A DNA stretch of 64,000 nt from Streptomyces antimycoticus (GTDB lineage Bacteria > Actinomycetota > Actinomycetes > Streptomycetales > Streptomycetaceae): assembly GCF_005405925.1 (NCBI RefSeq), contig NZ_BJHV01000001.1, positions 2,356,001 to 2,420,000 of the forward strand, written 5' to 3'. The number at the start of each line of letters is the position of its first letter. Position 1 is the stretch's first letter. The notes under the pieces are model-generated. The model made no database searches and had not been told where the DNA came from. It was given only the letters and a program-made list of their open reading frames with translations. Of this stretch, positions 16,131 to 24,954 are shown in pieces. A program made the translations under genes and the position numbers.

Positions 16131-17053
16131 GAATGGTCCTTTCCGGAAAAGGATGGGGCAGAGAACGGAGATGTCCATGCGCGCAAAGCCGTATTGGCCG
16201 GCAGGGTCAGCTGTCGGGGCCGGTCGAACGGGGCGTCGATGTGCCTGAGTGCACGCCGATTGACATCCGCACCCTGTCGTTCGTGCCGTGCCGGAAACCA
16301 GTGCCGGGCGTCATCCGCACCCCGCACACGGTCAGAACCCGTTCGCACAGCCGCTCGGGTCGGCCGGTTTGAGCCATGCAGTACCGTATGGGACTGGCGC
16401 TCTGTCAGAGACGCTCTCGTACCACGGGCGACGCATCGAAATCATGGTGCCCCCTCGAAGCGAATTTCTGGTACATGCAGCTCGATTCGCAGCCGACCTG
16501 TGGTGATCACGGACGCCGTGGCTCCCATCACAACACGGCAACCAGCGGCTGTCCAAGTTTTCAAGGCGTCGACGATACTTCATTTAGACGAGGTATAGGC
16601 GGGCGTTTAGGTGGCATTTAGATTACTGGCAACCGGGCGATCCAGGCTGATACAAAAAAGCGATACGTTTCTTTCGGGCCCACCCGGAGCGGCAGAGACG
16701 ACCTTCTCGACCGCAGGTGGGCATCTGCCCCGGTCTCGATCAGGAGGTGGAGGGCTGGCTGAGACTGGCGAGAAGCCGTTCAGGCGGAATCCGGACTCCG
16801 GTGGCCGTGTCGTTCGCGGGCGCGGCCGTCGCTCTCTACAACAGTCCCGCCTTCTCGAGGCGTTGAGCGACGTCGCGGGTGAACAGGTGTTGGAGTCGCA
16901 CGATCATCGGCATGGCTTACGCGGCCGAACGGGATCTGAGCGAGGAAGTTTCGCACGAAATCATGGAAGACCTTTCTGCGTCTAGAAGCCAGACGGCTTT
17001 GTCCTGCGCTTATCCGGCTCATTCCAACCCCGTTCTCGCGAGGAGTGTTCCTT
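16131..17053. other. Long divergent intergenic region between the aminotransferase and transketolase operons
   Basis: About 920 bp without a convincing gene. Several short open frames exist (for example 16332-16583 minus and 16611-16985 plus), but none shows a recognisable family or a ribosome-binding site. The stretch around 16560-16680 is clearly richer in A/T than its surroundings and holds the direct-repeat array described separately. The remainder could contain two long leaders or a decayed gene. Confidence 0.6.
16582..16622. promoter_or_regulatory. Second type of activator-box array (TTTAG direct repeats at 11-12 bp pitch)
   Basis: Four heptamers, ATTTAGA (16582), GTATAGG (16593), GTTTAGG (16605) and ATTTAGA (16616), repeat with 11, 12 and 11 bp spacing in an A/T-rich stretch. 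This pitch places all copies on one DNA face, as for SARP operators. The heptamer differs from the GGACAAG boxes at 10.5-10.7 kb, so the two SARPs of the cluster may use different sites. Direction is unresolved because it lies about 440-450 bp from both flanking operon starts. Confidence 0.5.
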
Positions 17054-17833
17054 ATGTCGAACGTGGACGAACTGGCCAGGCGGGCCCGACTCCGCGTCGT
17101 CGAACTGGCGGCGCGCAAGGCCATCCACTTGGGCCCCGCGCTTTCGCTGATCGACGTGCTGGTCGCGCTCTACACCAGCATCCTGCGTCGCGACCCGGCC
17201 CGCCCCGACTGGCCGGACCGCGATCTGCTCGTCCTCAGCAAGGGCCACGGCGTCTACGGCCTGTACGCCGTGCTCGCCGAACTGGGCGTGCTGACCCAGG
17301 ACCTGAACGAGCTGCCAGGACACCCGTCGGACGGTATTCCCGGGATCGAGGCGGCCACCGGGGCGCTGGGCCACGGCCTGTCCCTCGCAAGCGGCCTGGC
17401 GCTGGGCGCACGGCTCGCGGGCAAGGACCGCCGGGTCTACGTGATCACGGGCGACGGCGAGCTCGACGAGGGCAGCAACTGGGAGGCGGCGCAGTTCGCC
17501 GCCCACCACCGGCTCGGCAACCTCGTGGCCGTCGTCGACCGCAACCGCCTTCAGCAGGAGGGTGACACGGAAGAGGTCTGCGCGCTGGAACCCCTGGCGG
17601 ACAAGTGGCGTGCCTTCGGCTGGCGGGTCGGCGAGAGCGACGGCCACGACATCACGGCTGTCGCCGACGCCGTCACCGCGCTGGAAGCCGGTGACGGCCC
17701 GGCGGTGCTGATCGCCCACACCACCAAGGGCAGAGGCGTTCCCTTCGCCGAGGGTGATCCCGCCTGGCACATGGGAGAGCTGGACGCCGCCCAACGCCGG
17801 ATCGCCGTCGCGGCGCTGACCGCGACGGCGTGA
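17054..17833 (+). CDS. Transketolase, N-terminal (thiamine-diphosphate) subunit
   Basis: N-terminal half of a split transketolase, 259 residues. It contains SKGHGVYGLYAVLAELG, then GHPSDGIPGIEAATGALGHG, and the thiamine-diphosphate/Mg binding GDGELDEGSNWEAAQFA, which ends with the required Asn in NLVAVVDRNRLQ. With the following gene it should transfer a two-carbon ketol unit. Split transketolases are seen in ansamycin and other sugar-derived antibiotic pathways. Here the pair could lengthen a sugar or amino-sugar skeleton towards the core. The ATG at 17054 has GAGGAG 9 bp upstream; an alternative GTG at 17045 is less likely. It opens a rightward operon that continues without large gaps to 33.2 kb. 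Confidence 0.9.
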   Translation: MSNVDELARRARLRVVELAARKAIHLGPALSLIDVLVALYTSILRRDPARPDWPDRDLLVLSKGHGVYGLYAVLAELGVLTQDLNELPGHPSDGIPGIEAATGALGHGLSLASGLALGARLAGKDRRVYVITGDGELDEGSNWEAAQFAAHHRLGNLVAVVDRNRLQQEGDTEEVCALEPLADKWRAFGWRVGESDGHDITAVADAVTALEAGDGPAVLIAHTTKGRGVPFAEGDPAWHMGELDAAQRRIAVAALTATA

Positions 17834-17843
17834 GGAGACTACC

Positions 17844-18821
17844 TTGACCACCACATCCATCCCGCCGCACCACACATCCATCCCGCCGCAGAGCATGCGA
17901 GCCGCGCTCGCCCCGGTGCTGGCCGCCGCCGTGGACGCCGACCCCAGCCTGATCGCCCTGGGTGCGGACGGACGGGCCTTGTTCACCCAGGTCCTCGAGC
18001 AGGATCCGCGTCGCTATGTGGACGCGGGCATCGCCGAGGCCAACCTGGTCGGCGTCGCCGCGGGACTGGCCCGCGCCGGCCTGCGTCCGGTGGCCGCCGC
18101 CATGGCGCCGTTCCTGGTCCGCCGGGCCAACGAACAGATCCGGCTGGACGTATGCGTGCCCGGCCTGCCGGTCGTACTGCTCGGCGTGGGCGGCGGCTTC
18201 GGCTATGGCCCGCTCGGCCCCACCCACCACGCCCCGGACGACATCACCCTGATGTCGGCCATGCCCGGCATGAGGGTGTACTGCCCGGCCGATGCCGCCG
18301 ACGCCGTCTCCGTGGTGCGAACGCTGCTGGCCGACCCCTCGGGACCGGCCTACGTGCGGCTCTCCGCGCGTCCTGATCCCGTGCTGCCGGCCGCGGCTTC
18401 CGAGAGTGATCCCCGCGGACCCCGGCTGCTGCGGGACGGCGACGACGTCCTGGTCCTGGCAACCGGGCGATGCGTGGCCGAGGCACTCGACGCCGCGGAC
18501 GGGCTGGCCGCGGACGGGGTGGCGGCGGCCGTCGCCTCGGTGACCACCCTGCACCCCTTTCCCGCCACCGCGATCCGAGAGCTCGCCGGCCGCCGGCCGC
18601 TCGTCGTGACCGCGGCGGAATCCCTGGCGCCCGGCGGTCTCGGTCCGTCCACCGCGGAGGCACTCGGCCGCCGAGGTCCGGCGGTGATCAGCCTGCACAC
18701 CGACCACCGGTACCCGCCGGTCGCCGCCCACCAGGACCTTCTCCGTTTCTACGGCGTCGACGGCCAGAGCATCCGGTCCGCCGTACTCAGCTACCGCAAC
18801 CGGAAGACGAGGGAAGCGTGA
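17844..18821 (+). CDS. Transketolase, C-terminal (pyrimidine-binding) subunit
   Basis: C-terminal partner of the split transketolase, 325 residues. The pyrimidine-domain glutamate lies in YVDAGIAEANLVGVAAGLA, followed by LGVGGGFGYGPLGPTHHAPDD and the C-terminal domain (VLVLATGRCVAEALDAA). The start is the TTG at 17844 with GAGGAGAC upstream, 10 bp after the N-subunit stop. An N-terminal low-complexity stretch contains a repeated HTSIPPQ-type motif (TSIPPHHTSIPPQS). Together the two subunits equal one full-length enzyme, so this is a natural split and not a frameshift. Confidence 0.9.
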   Translation: MTTTSIPPHHTSIPPQSMRAALAPVLAAAVDADPSLIALGADGRALFTQVLEQDPRRYVDAGIAEANLVGVAAGLARAGLRPVAAAMAPFLVRRANEQIRLDVCVPGLPVVLLGVGGGFGYGPLGPTHHAPDDITLMSAMPGMRVYCPADAADAVSVVRTLLADPSGPAYVRLSARPDPVLPAAASESDPRGPRLLRDGDDVLVLATGRCVAEALDAADGLAADGVAAAVASVTTLHPFPATAIRELAGRRPLVVTAAESLAPGGLGPSTAEALGRRGPAVISLHTDHRYPPVAAHQDLLRFYGVDGQSIRSAVLSYRNRKTREA

Positions 18822-18823
18822 CG

Positions 18824-20080
18824 ATGAGGATCCTCTCCAGCGCCCAGGCCTGCGGCTTCGGACCCATCTCCAAACTGACCGCCATATCGCCGCTGTTCGA
18901 GGGCGCCACGATCGACTTCACCGGTCGCGACGTCGCGTTGGACTTCGCGCGGCGCCACGTGCACCGCTTCACCAACATCAGCGAGGGCGACACCCAGCGG
19001 TACGAGGACGTCGCGGCCGGCTTGGCCGAGGCCGACTTCGTGGTCAGCGTGATGGACGCGGAGCTCGTGTTCTGGGCGGTGCGCGCCAACGTGCCGGTGC
19101 TGTTCTTCGACAGTCTGCTGAGCTTCTGGCTCACCGAGCGCAGCATTGAGGAACTGGCCGCCCGCGCTCAGCTCGTGCGCTGGTCCGACGACGAGACCGC
19201 GCGGTTCGTCTTCGACACGCTGACGCCGCACGAGCGCATCCTGCTGGCCCACCTGCTGGCCACCCGGTCCTACGCGCAGAACTTCCCCGGTGTCGCGGCG
19301 CGCATCGACTCCCTGACCAGGGCGGGCGCGAGCCACATACAGCTGTGCGGCCCCATCGTGGACCGAGGTGCGCTGGATGCCGCGTTGTCCGCTCCCGCAC
19401 CGGACCGCATTCCCGACCTACTGATCAACTTGGGTGGCTTCCAGAACTTCTTCCTGAATTACGAGTCCCACAACGCCTATCTCGACCTGCTGCGCCGGTG
19501 GGTCGCCGAACTCGCCGCGGCGCAACCCGAGCTGCGCCGCGTCCTGGTGTGCGGTGGTGCGTTCCGCGAATCGGTGACCGAGACCCACGGAGACGTCGAG
19601 ATCGAGTACACCATGTTGCCGCACAAGGACTTCCTGCGGCACCTGGCCCACACCCCGTTGTACGCGGTGCCGCCCAGCCTCACTTCCTTACACGAGGCGG
19701 TCATCCTGCGCAAGCTCCCGCTGCTGCTGCCCGAACAGCACTACGGGCACGTCACCAACCTGCGGGCCCTGCGCGGTACCGCGATCGGTGACAACGCGGC
19801 CAGCCTCATCGACCTCGGCACCCGGTTCAAGGTACCGGAGGACGACCTGGAGGGCACCCGGGCGCTGGACCGGCTCACCCGCGAACTCCTCTCGGACGAG
19901 GCGGAGTACCGCTCCTTCGCCGACTATCTGGACAAGCGGCTGGCCGACTACCGGCAGCTGACGAACCAGGAACGCGACGCCGCCGTCGACGAGCTCGGCG
20001 GGCTTCTCGGCGGCCCCGCCCTGGCCGACCTGCTGGCCTACGTCAGTGACCGCCTCACTCCCGCCGGGAAGACGTCGTGA
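18824..20080 (+). CDS. Glycosyltransferase-like protein, function uncertain
   Basis: Protein of 418 residues whose layout resembles a GT-B nucleotide-sugar transferase. An N-terminal Rossmann-like part (RILSSAQACGFGPISKLTAI, later PVLFFDSLLSFW) is followed by a second domain with ELRRVLVCGGAFRES and a late PSLTSLHEAVILRKLPLLLP plus EQHYGHVTNLRAL, like the donor-site region of MurG/UGT-type enzymes. No exact family was recognised. It could create the N-glycosidic bond to the purine or move a sugar between carriers. The ATG at 18824 (GAGGGA 9 bp upstream) follows the transketolase stop almost directly, and its own stop overlaps the next gene by 4 bp. Treat the call as fold-level only. Confidence 0.55.
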   Translation: MRILSSAQACGFGPISKLTAISPLFEGATIDFTGRDVALDFARRHVHRFTNISEGDTQRYEDVAAGLAEADFVVSVMDAELVFWAVRANVPVLFFDSLLSFWLTERSIEELAARAQLVRWSDDETARFVFDTLTPHERILLAHLLATRSYAQNFPGVAARIDSLTRAGASHIQLCGPIVDRGALDAALSAPAPDRIPDLLINLGGFQNFFLNYESHNAYLDLLRRWVAELAAAQPELRRVLVCGGAFRESVTETHGDVEIEYTMLPHKDFLRHLAHTPLYAVPPSLTSLHEAVILRKLPLLLPEQHYGHVTNLRALRGTAIGDNAASLIDLGTRFKVPEDDLEGTRALDRLTRELLSDEAEYRSFADYLDKRLADYRQLTNQERDAAVDELGGLLGGPALADLLAYVSDRLTPAGKTS

Positions 20081-21066
20081 CCGCCGCCGACCTCGCGGAG
20101 CGCACCGTCGACACCGACGAGATCACCCAACTCATGCTGGCCGCCCACCGGGAACGCACCGGGCAGGGCGAGGTGTCACCGGAGCGCGTGCACACCAGCA
20201 CCTGGACGCCTGCCAGCGCCCGCAAGGTCCGCCGTCGGACGTTCGTCCGTCTCGACATCGACGGAGAGGCCGTGGCGGTGGCCAAGATCCCGCTGTCGCA
20301 CAGCGACCCAAAGCTCGCCGGCGAGCTCGAGGTCCTGCGCTCCTTCCAGCCTCCGTCGCCCCTGGGCTGTCCGGCTCCGCTCGACGCGCTGGGGGGCGGG
20401 TTCACCATGAGCTACCTGCCCGGCGTCGACCTGCCCACCGCCGTCGCGGGCGTGGACACCCCTGACGGCCTGTGGCAGGTGCTGCGCCCGGCAGTGGACC
20501 GCGTCGTCGAACTGCACCGGTCGCATCCCGCGGTCTCCAGCACGCCCGAGCTCGCGCTGGAGACGGCCGCCCACTACGTCCGCACGCCGGAGTTCGGCGT
20601 TCAGCAGGCCGACGAGGCACTGCGCACGGCACTGCTGGCGCCGACCCACGGCGACCTCGGCCCGTGGAACGTCCGCTGCGACCCGCGTGACGGCACCGCC
20701 AGGGTGCTGGACTTCGAGGACTACCGCGCCACCGGCATCGCCGCCATGGACGTCGTCAACCTGCTCATCACGACGGCGCTCGCGGTCTTCCCCGACTACC
20801 AGGAGCGCGGCTTCGACTGGCTCTACGACCAGGTCTTCGACGGCGAGCACTGGTTCGGCTCCGTCCTGGCCCGCGGTCTCGACCACTACGCCGCCCACAC
20901 CGGCCAGCGGCCCGGCCGCGTGCTCGACCTGCTGCCGTTCACCTGCCAGTGGCTGATCGAACGCATCGAGGCCGAAGGCCGCGACACCAGCCGTCTCTTC
21001 TACCGCCCCTTCCGCGAGCGCTACCTCGAACGGCGCCCAACGGTCAACGGGAGGATCCATGTCTGA
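20077..21066 (+). CDS. APH-type kinase (aminoglycoside phosphotransferase family)
   Basis: Kinase-fold protein of 329 residues in the aminoglycoside phosphotransferase/choline kinase family. The catalytic loop HGDLGPWN has His191, Asp193 and Asn198, and the metal-binding Asp212 follows in RVLDFEDYRATG. The nucleotide-binding lysine is likely Lys70 in AVAVAKIPL. It should phosphorylate a hydroxyl of a sugar-like intermediate or protect the producer by phosphorylating the product; the location inside the operon favours biosynthesis. The GTG at 20077 overlaps the previous stop by 4 bp, and the 3' end overlaps the FAD-dehydrogenase start by 8 bp. Confidence 0.8.
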   Translation: MTAADLAERTVDTDEITQLMLAAHRERTGQGEVSPERVHTSTWTPASARKVRRRTFVRLDIDGEAVAVAKIPLSHSDPKLAGELEVLRSFQPPSPLGCPAPLDALGGGFTMSYLPGVDLPTAVAGVDTPDGLWQVLRPAVDRVVELHRSHPAVSSTPELALETAAHYVRTPEFGVQQADEALRTALLAPTHGDLGPWNVRCDPRDGTARVLDFEDYRATGIAAMDVVNLLITTALAVFPDYQERGFDWLYDQVFDGEHWFGSVLARGLDHYAAHTGQRPGRVLDLLPFTCQWLIERIEAEGRDTSRLFYRPFRERYLERRPTVNGRIHV

Positions 21067-22543
21067 CCCCAACGCCACGCCGGTCCGCAACGGCGCCGTG
21101 GTCATCGGTGGCGGCCCCGCCGGACTGTTCGCGGCCCTGACCCTGGTGCGGGCCGGCCGCCGCGTCACCCTGCTGGAGGCCGGCGGCGACATGCGGGAGA
21201 GCCTGTGCTCCCGCCTGGTGGCCCGCATGGACGGGCGGTCCGTGCGGGACGCCGAGAAGTTCCGCCTGCAGTGCCCCCGCTGCACCTGCCTGACGGGGCT
21301 GGGCGGCGCCGCCTTCCACTTCGACACCAACCTCGGCTACATCTCCTCGCTCACCCGCTCCAAGATCGAGTCGGCCCCGGACGGCACGGTCCGCTCCTAC
21401 AGCGGGCTGGAGCGCGCCCTCGGTTCGTTCCACCGCGCCCAGGAGCTGATTTCCAAGGCGTACCGCATCTTCTACGAACTGGGCTTGCCGCCCGCCGAGC
21501 CCGTCCACGCCGAACAAGACGACTCCTTCGGTGCGATGTTCCAGCACGTCGACACCGCGTTCTCGCAGAGCGTCACCGTGGACGACTCCCTGGTCGTCAT
21601 CGCCCGTCTCAAGGCCGAACTGGAGGAGAGCGGCGGCCGCGTCCTGCTGCACCATCGCGCCGAGGACATCGAGCCGCTGGACGGCGGCGGGTTCGAGGTG
21701 CGCGCGGCCACTCCTGGCGGGCCGGCCGCCTTCCACGCCGATGACGTCGTGGTGGGGGTGGGCAAGCTCGGCCTGCCGTGGGTGCGCGAGCTCATCGGCC
21801 GGATCGGCGTGCGCCACCGGCCCAGCCGCCGCGTCGATCTCGGCGTGCGCCTGGAGACACGGCGGGAGGACCTCGACCGCCTGCTGGACGGCTGCCACAA
21901 CCCGAAGCTGTCCTTCCTCAACGAGGAGGGCCACTCCGTGCGGACGTTCTGCGTCTGCGGGGGCGGCCGGGTCATGCAGTACGGCTTCCTGGACGCCGTC
22001 GCCCTGGACGGACAGCACTGCCTCAACCAGCCCACCAGCAAGTCCAACATGGGTGTTCTCACCACCGTCGACCTGCCGGAGGGGACCGACGGCACCGAGC
22101 ACGCCGCCGCGTTCGCGGCCAGGGTCGCGGCCTACGGCCGAGGTCTTCCGGTCGTGTCCACCGTGGACGAGTTGGCGCAGCGCCCTGTCCTGGAGGGGCC
22201 GCTGACCACCAGCCTGATCAACTACCACCACGGCGACCTGCGCGAGTGCCTGCCCCCGTCGCTGGTCCGCGACGTGCTGGCCATGGTCGAGCGGCTCAAC
22301 GCCCTGCACCCGGGACTCGTGCCCGGCACGGCCACCGTCGCCGCCCCCGTTGTCGAGCGGATCTTCCCCGATATCGAGCTCTCCGACGACCTGGAGTCCT
22401 CCATCCCCGGGCTGTACTTCGTCGGCGACAGCTCCTCGAAGATCATCGGCATCACCTACGGCGCCGCGACCGGCATGGCGGCGGCCCGCTCCGTGCTGCG
22501 CCGCAGGGCCGGCCTGGCGACCGTGACGGGCGGGGATCGGTGA
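21059..22543 (+). CDS. FAD-dependent dehydrogenase
   Basis: Flavoprotein of 494 residues. The FAD dinucleotide-binding motif AVVIGGGPAGLFAALTLVRAG lies at residues 13-33 with the acidic end TLLEAGG, and a C-terminal second FAD contact is GLYFVGDSSSKIIGITYGAA. Its general build resembles COG2509-type FAD dehydrogenases, with an unusual cysteine cluster QCPRCTCLTGLGG near residue 77 that could bind a metal or form a redox disulfide. In the pathway it could oxidise an alcohol or saturated intermediate of the core. Starts with ATG 21059 and stops within the ATG of the NRPS gene (TGATG), so it is tightly coupled to the assembly-line genes. Confidence 0.82.
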   Translation: MSDPNATPVRNGAVVIGGGPAGLFAALTLVRAGRRVTLLEAGGDMRESLCSRLVARMDGRSVRDAEKFRLQCPRCTCLTGLGGAAFHFDTNLGYISSLTRSKIESAPDGTVRSYSGLERALGSFHRAQELISKAYRIFYELGLPPAEPVHAEQDDSFGAMFQHVDTAFSQSVTVDDSLVVIARLKAELEESGGRVLLHHRAEDIEPLDGGGFEVRAATPGGPAAFHADDVVVGVGKLGLPWVRELIGRIGVRHRPSRRVDLGVRLETRREDLDRLLDGCHNPKLSFLNEEGHSVRTFCVCGGGRVMQYGFLDAVALDGQHCLNQPTSKSNMGVLTTVDLPEGTDGTEHAAAFAARVAAYGRGLPVVSTVDELAQRPVLEGPLTTSLINYHHGDLRECLPPSLVRDVLAMVERLNALHPGLVPGTATVAAPVVERIFPDIELSDDLESSIPGLYFVGDSSSKIIGITYGAATGMAAARSVLRRRAGLATVTGGDR

Positions 22544-24954
22544 TGATCACTCTCCCGCGGCGCATTCCCGATCACGGCGAGCCGCGGCCCCGGCACGCCA
22601 CGGCACGGTTGAGCACCCCGGCGGCAGCTCTGCTGCAGGGGCCCGGCGGGGTGGTCCGGCTGGCCGCCCTGAGCCGTCTGCTGCTGCACCGCTACGGCGC
22701 CGGCTGGGATGTCGTCGGAGTCGCCGACGACGGCCGCACCGTCGTGTGCCACGACAGCGATGCGGACCAGGAGACCACCCCGCTGGGCGAACTCGCCTAC
22801 GCCATCCGGCCGCGGCCCGCCGCGCCGCCTGCCGAGGGCGAGCTGTACGCGGCCGTGCTCTCGGCCCCCGCCGAGGTGCCACCGGCCGTACTCGGCCGGC
22901 CCGTCTGGACGCTTTCCGCCGACGGTGACGTACTGGACCTGGCGCACGACGCCGCCCTATTCGACGACGGCAGTGCGGATCGGGTCGCGGAACACCTGGC
23001 GCTGCTCGCCCACGAGGTGGCCGAGCACCCGGACCGGGCCGCCGGCGACGCCGAGTTGCTGCTGCCGGCGGAGCGCACGCTCCTGCTGGAAACCTGGAAC
23101 GCCCCGCACGCCCCGCACGCCCCGCACGCCGACGTCACCTTGCACCGCCTCTTCCGCGAGCAGAGCGCCCGCACCCCGGATGCCGTCGCCCTGCGGTACG
23201 GCGACACCGAACTGACCTACGGCCGGCTGGACGCGGCCTCCGACCGGTTCGCGCACGCCCTGCTCCCGTACCTCGAGGCACCCGGCGACCTCGTGGTGCT
23301 GACCGGTGAGCGGGACCTCGTCCTGTTCACCGCCGTCCTGGGCATCTGGAAGGCGGGCGGCGCGTTCGTCTACCTCGACCCGGCACTGCCCGCACCGCGG
23401 GCCGCGGACATCCTCGGCCTCACCGACCCGGCGGCCGTGCTCACCACCGCCAGTGGCCACACCGCCGTCGGCGGGCAGGCCCGGAAGGTCGAGGCCCTGC
23501 TCGCCCTCGACCAGCCGTCCGGTCCGCCGCCGGACACCGCACAGCCCGACACCACGGCCTACGTCCTCTTCACCTCGGGCAGCAGCGGCACCCCCAAGGC
23601 CGTGCTGCGCCCGCACCGGATGCACACCTCTCGCATCCGGCTTGAACAGGACCTCTACGGCCCCGGCCCGGCGGACCGGCACTTGCTCAAGTCGCCCATC
23701 AGTTTCCGGGAGTTCGTCTGGCCGCTGGCCGGCGGTGGCACCGCGGTGCTGGCCGAGCCCGGCCGCGACCGGGACGACCGCTACCTCGCCCGGCTCATCC
23801 ACGACGAGGGCATCACCACCGTCAGCTTCGTGCCGTCAATGCTGCGGCTCCTGCTGACCCAGCCCGCGTTCCGCACGGCGCCCGCGTTGCGGCACGTGTT
23901 CGTCGGGGGCGAGGCGCTGAGCCAGGACCTGGAGGGCGAACTGCGCTCGCTGGGCTTCGAGGTGCACAACACCTACACCCTCAGCGAGGCCGACTACGTC
24001 TGCCACCGCACCGCGGCCCCGGCCACACCCGGGACCGGCGGCCCCGGCACCAACGTCGGCGTCCCACTCGACATGCGCGTGTACCTGTGCGACTCAGCGG
24101 GCCGGCTGGTGCCGCCCGGCATCCCCGGCGAAATCCATACCGGAGGCCCCGGGCTGTCCGACGGCTACCTCGGGCGGCCCGACCTGACCGCCGAGCGGTT
24201 CCTGCCCAACCGGCACGATCCCGGCCGCCCGCCGGTCGTGTTCCGGACCGGGGACCTGGCCCGGTACCTGCCCAGCGGCGAGCTGGAGTACCTGGGCCGG
24301 GCCGACGACCAGGTCAAGGTGCGCGGGCAGCGGGTGGAGCCGGCGGAGGTCGAGACCGTGCTGCGGGGGCACCCGGGCGTGGCCGACGCCGCCGTCGTCA
24401 GCGCGCCGGATCCCGACCAGGGGGCCGCCCTGGTCGCCTACGTCGTGCCCGCGGGCGAGGAGATCCCTGTCCAGCGGCTGCGTGAGTACCTGGCCGGGCG
24501 GTTGCCGGACTTCATGGTGCCGGCGCGGCTGGCTTCGGTGCCCGCCCTGCCCCTGCTGGGCAGCGGCAAAGTCGACCGCAAGGCACTGCGGGTCGTGCCC
24601 CGTGGCCGTCCGGAACTCGACGTGCCCTACGCCGAACCGGCCACTCCCGGGCAGCGCAGGGCCGCCGAGCTCGTGGCCCGCGTCCTGGGGCTGGACGAGG
24701 TCGGCCTCGACGACGACTTCTTCGCCCTCGGCGGCGACTCGCTGCGTCTGATGCTGCTGCGCGGTGCCCTGGAGACCGCGGCGGGCAGGCAGTTCGCGCT
24801 GGCCGAGGTGTTCGCCGCCGGCACCCCGCGCGGCTACGCCCGTCTGCTGGACGCCCAGGAGCCCGCCCGCCCAGCCGCCCGGCGGCCGTCCGACCGCCGC
24901 CGGCGCGTCCACTCGCGGACCGCCACCCACGTCGAAGGAGGTGATTCGGGGTGA
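22543..24954 (+). CDS. NRPS loading protein: vestigial N-terminal region, adenylation domain, PCP
   Basis: Non-ribosomal peptide synthetase of 803 residues. Residues 1-190 look like the shrunken tail of a condensation domain without an HHxxxDG motif. The adenylation domain follows with [13 protein letters not shown] (near 342), [14 protein letters not shown] (A4), [11 protein letters not shown] (A5), [20 protein letters not shown] (A7) and [20 protein letters not shown] (A8), then [10 protein letters not shown] (A10) and a carrier domain with LGGDSLRL near 730. The aspartate that normally contacts the alpha-amino group in A4 (position 235 in PheA numbering) is Arg here, so the substrate probably lacks a standard alpha-amino acid headgroup. 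It overlaps the PKS gene start by 4 bp and most likely hands its substrate directly to that module. Confidence 0.9.
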   Translation: MITLPRRIPDHGEPRPRHATARLSTPAAALLQGPGGVVRLAALSRLLLHRYGAGWDVVGVADDGRTVVCHDSDADQETTPLGELAYAIRPRPAAPPAEGELYAAVLSAPAEVPPAVLGRPVWTLSADGDVLDLAHDAALFDDGSADRVAEHLALLAHEVAEHPDRAAGDAELLLPAERTLLLETWNAPHAPHAPHADVTLHRLFREQSARTPDAVALRYGDTELTYGRLDAASDRFAHALLPYLEAPGDLVVLTGERDLVLFTAVLGIWKAGGAFVYLDPALPAPRAADILGLTDPAAVLTTASGHTAVGGQARKVEALLALDQPSGPPPDTAQPDTTAYVLFTSGSSGTPKAVLRPHRMHTSRIRLEQDLYGPGPADRHLLKSPISFREFVWPLAGGGTAVLAEPGRDRDDRYLARLIHDEGITTVSFVPSMLRLLLTQPAFRTAPALRHVFVGGEALSQDLEGELRSLGFEVHNTYTLSEADYVCHRTAAPATPGTGGPGTNVGVPLDMRVYLCDSAGRLVPPGIPGEIHTGGPGLSDGYLGRPDLTAERFLPNRHDPGRPPVVFRTGDLARYLPSGELEYLGRADDQVKVRGQRVEPAEVETVLRGHPGVADAAVVSAPDPDQGAALVAYVVPAGEEIPVQRLREYLAGRLPDFMVPARLASVPALPLLGSGKVDRKALRVVPRGRPELDVPYAEPATPGQRRAAELVARVLGLDEVGLDDDFFALGGDSLRLMLLRGALETAAGRQFALAEVFAAGTPRGYARLLDAQEPARPAARRPSDRRRRVHSRTATHVEGGDSG

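Noticed and set aside
16332-16985. Short open frames in the 16.1-17.0 kb intergenic region
   Set aside because: No recognisable protein features, and they overlap the A/T-rich operator candidate.
17054-18821. Transketolase halves considered as a frameshifted single gene
   Set aside because: Each half has its own start, ribosome-binding site and domain boundary, and split transketolases are well known in antibiotic clusters.
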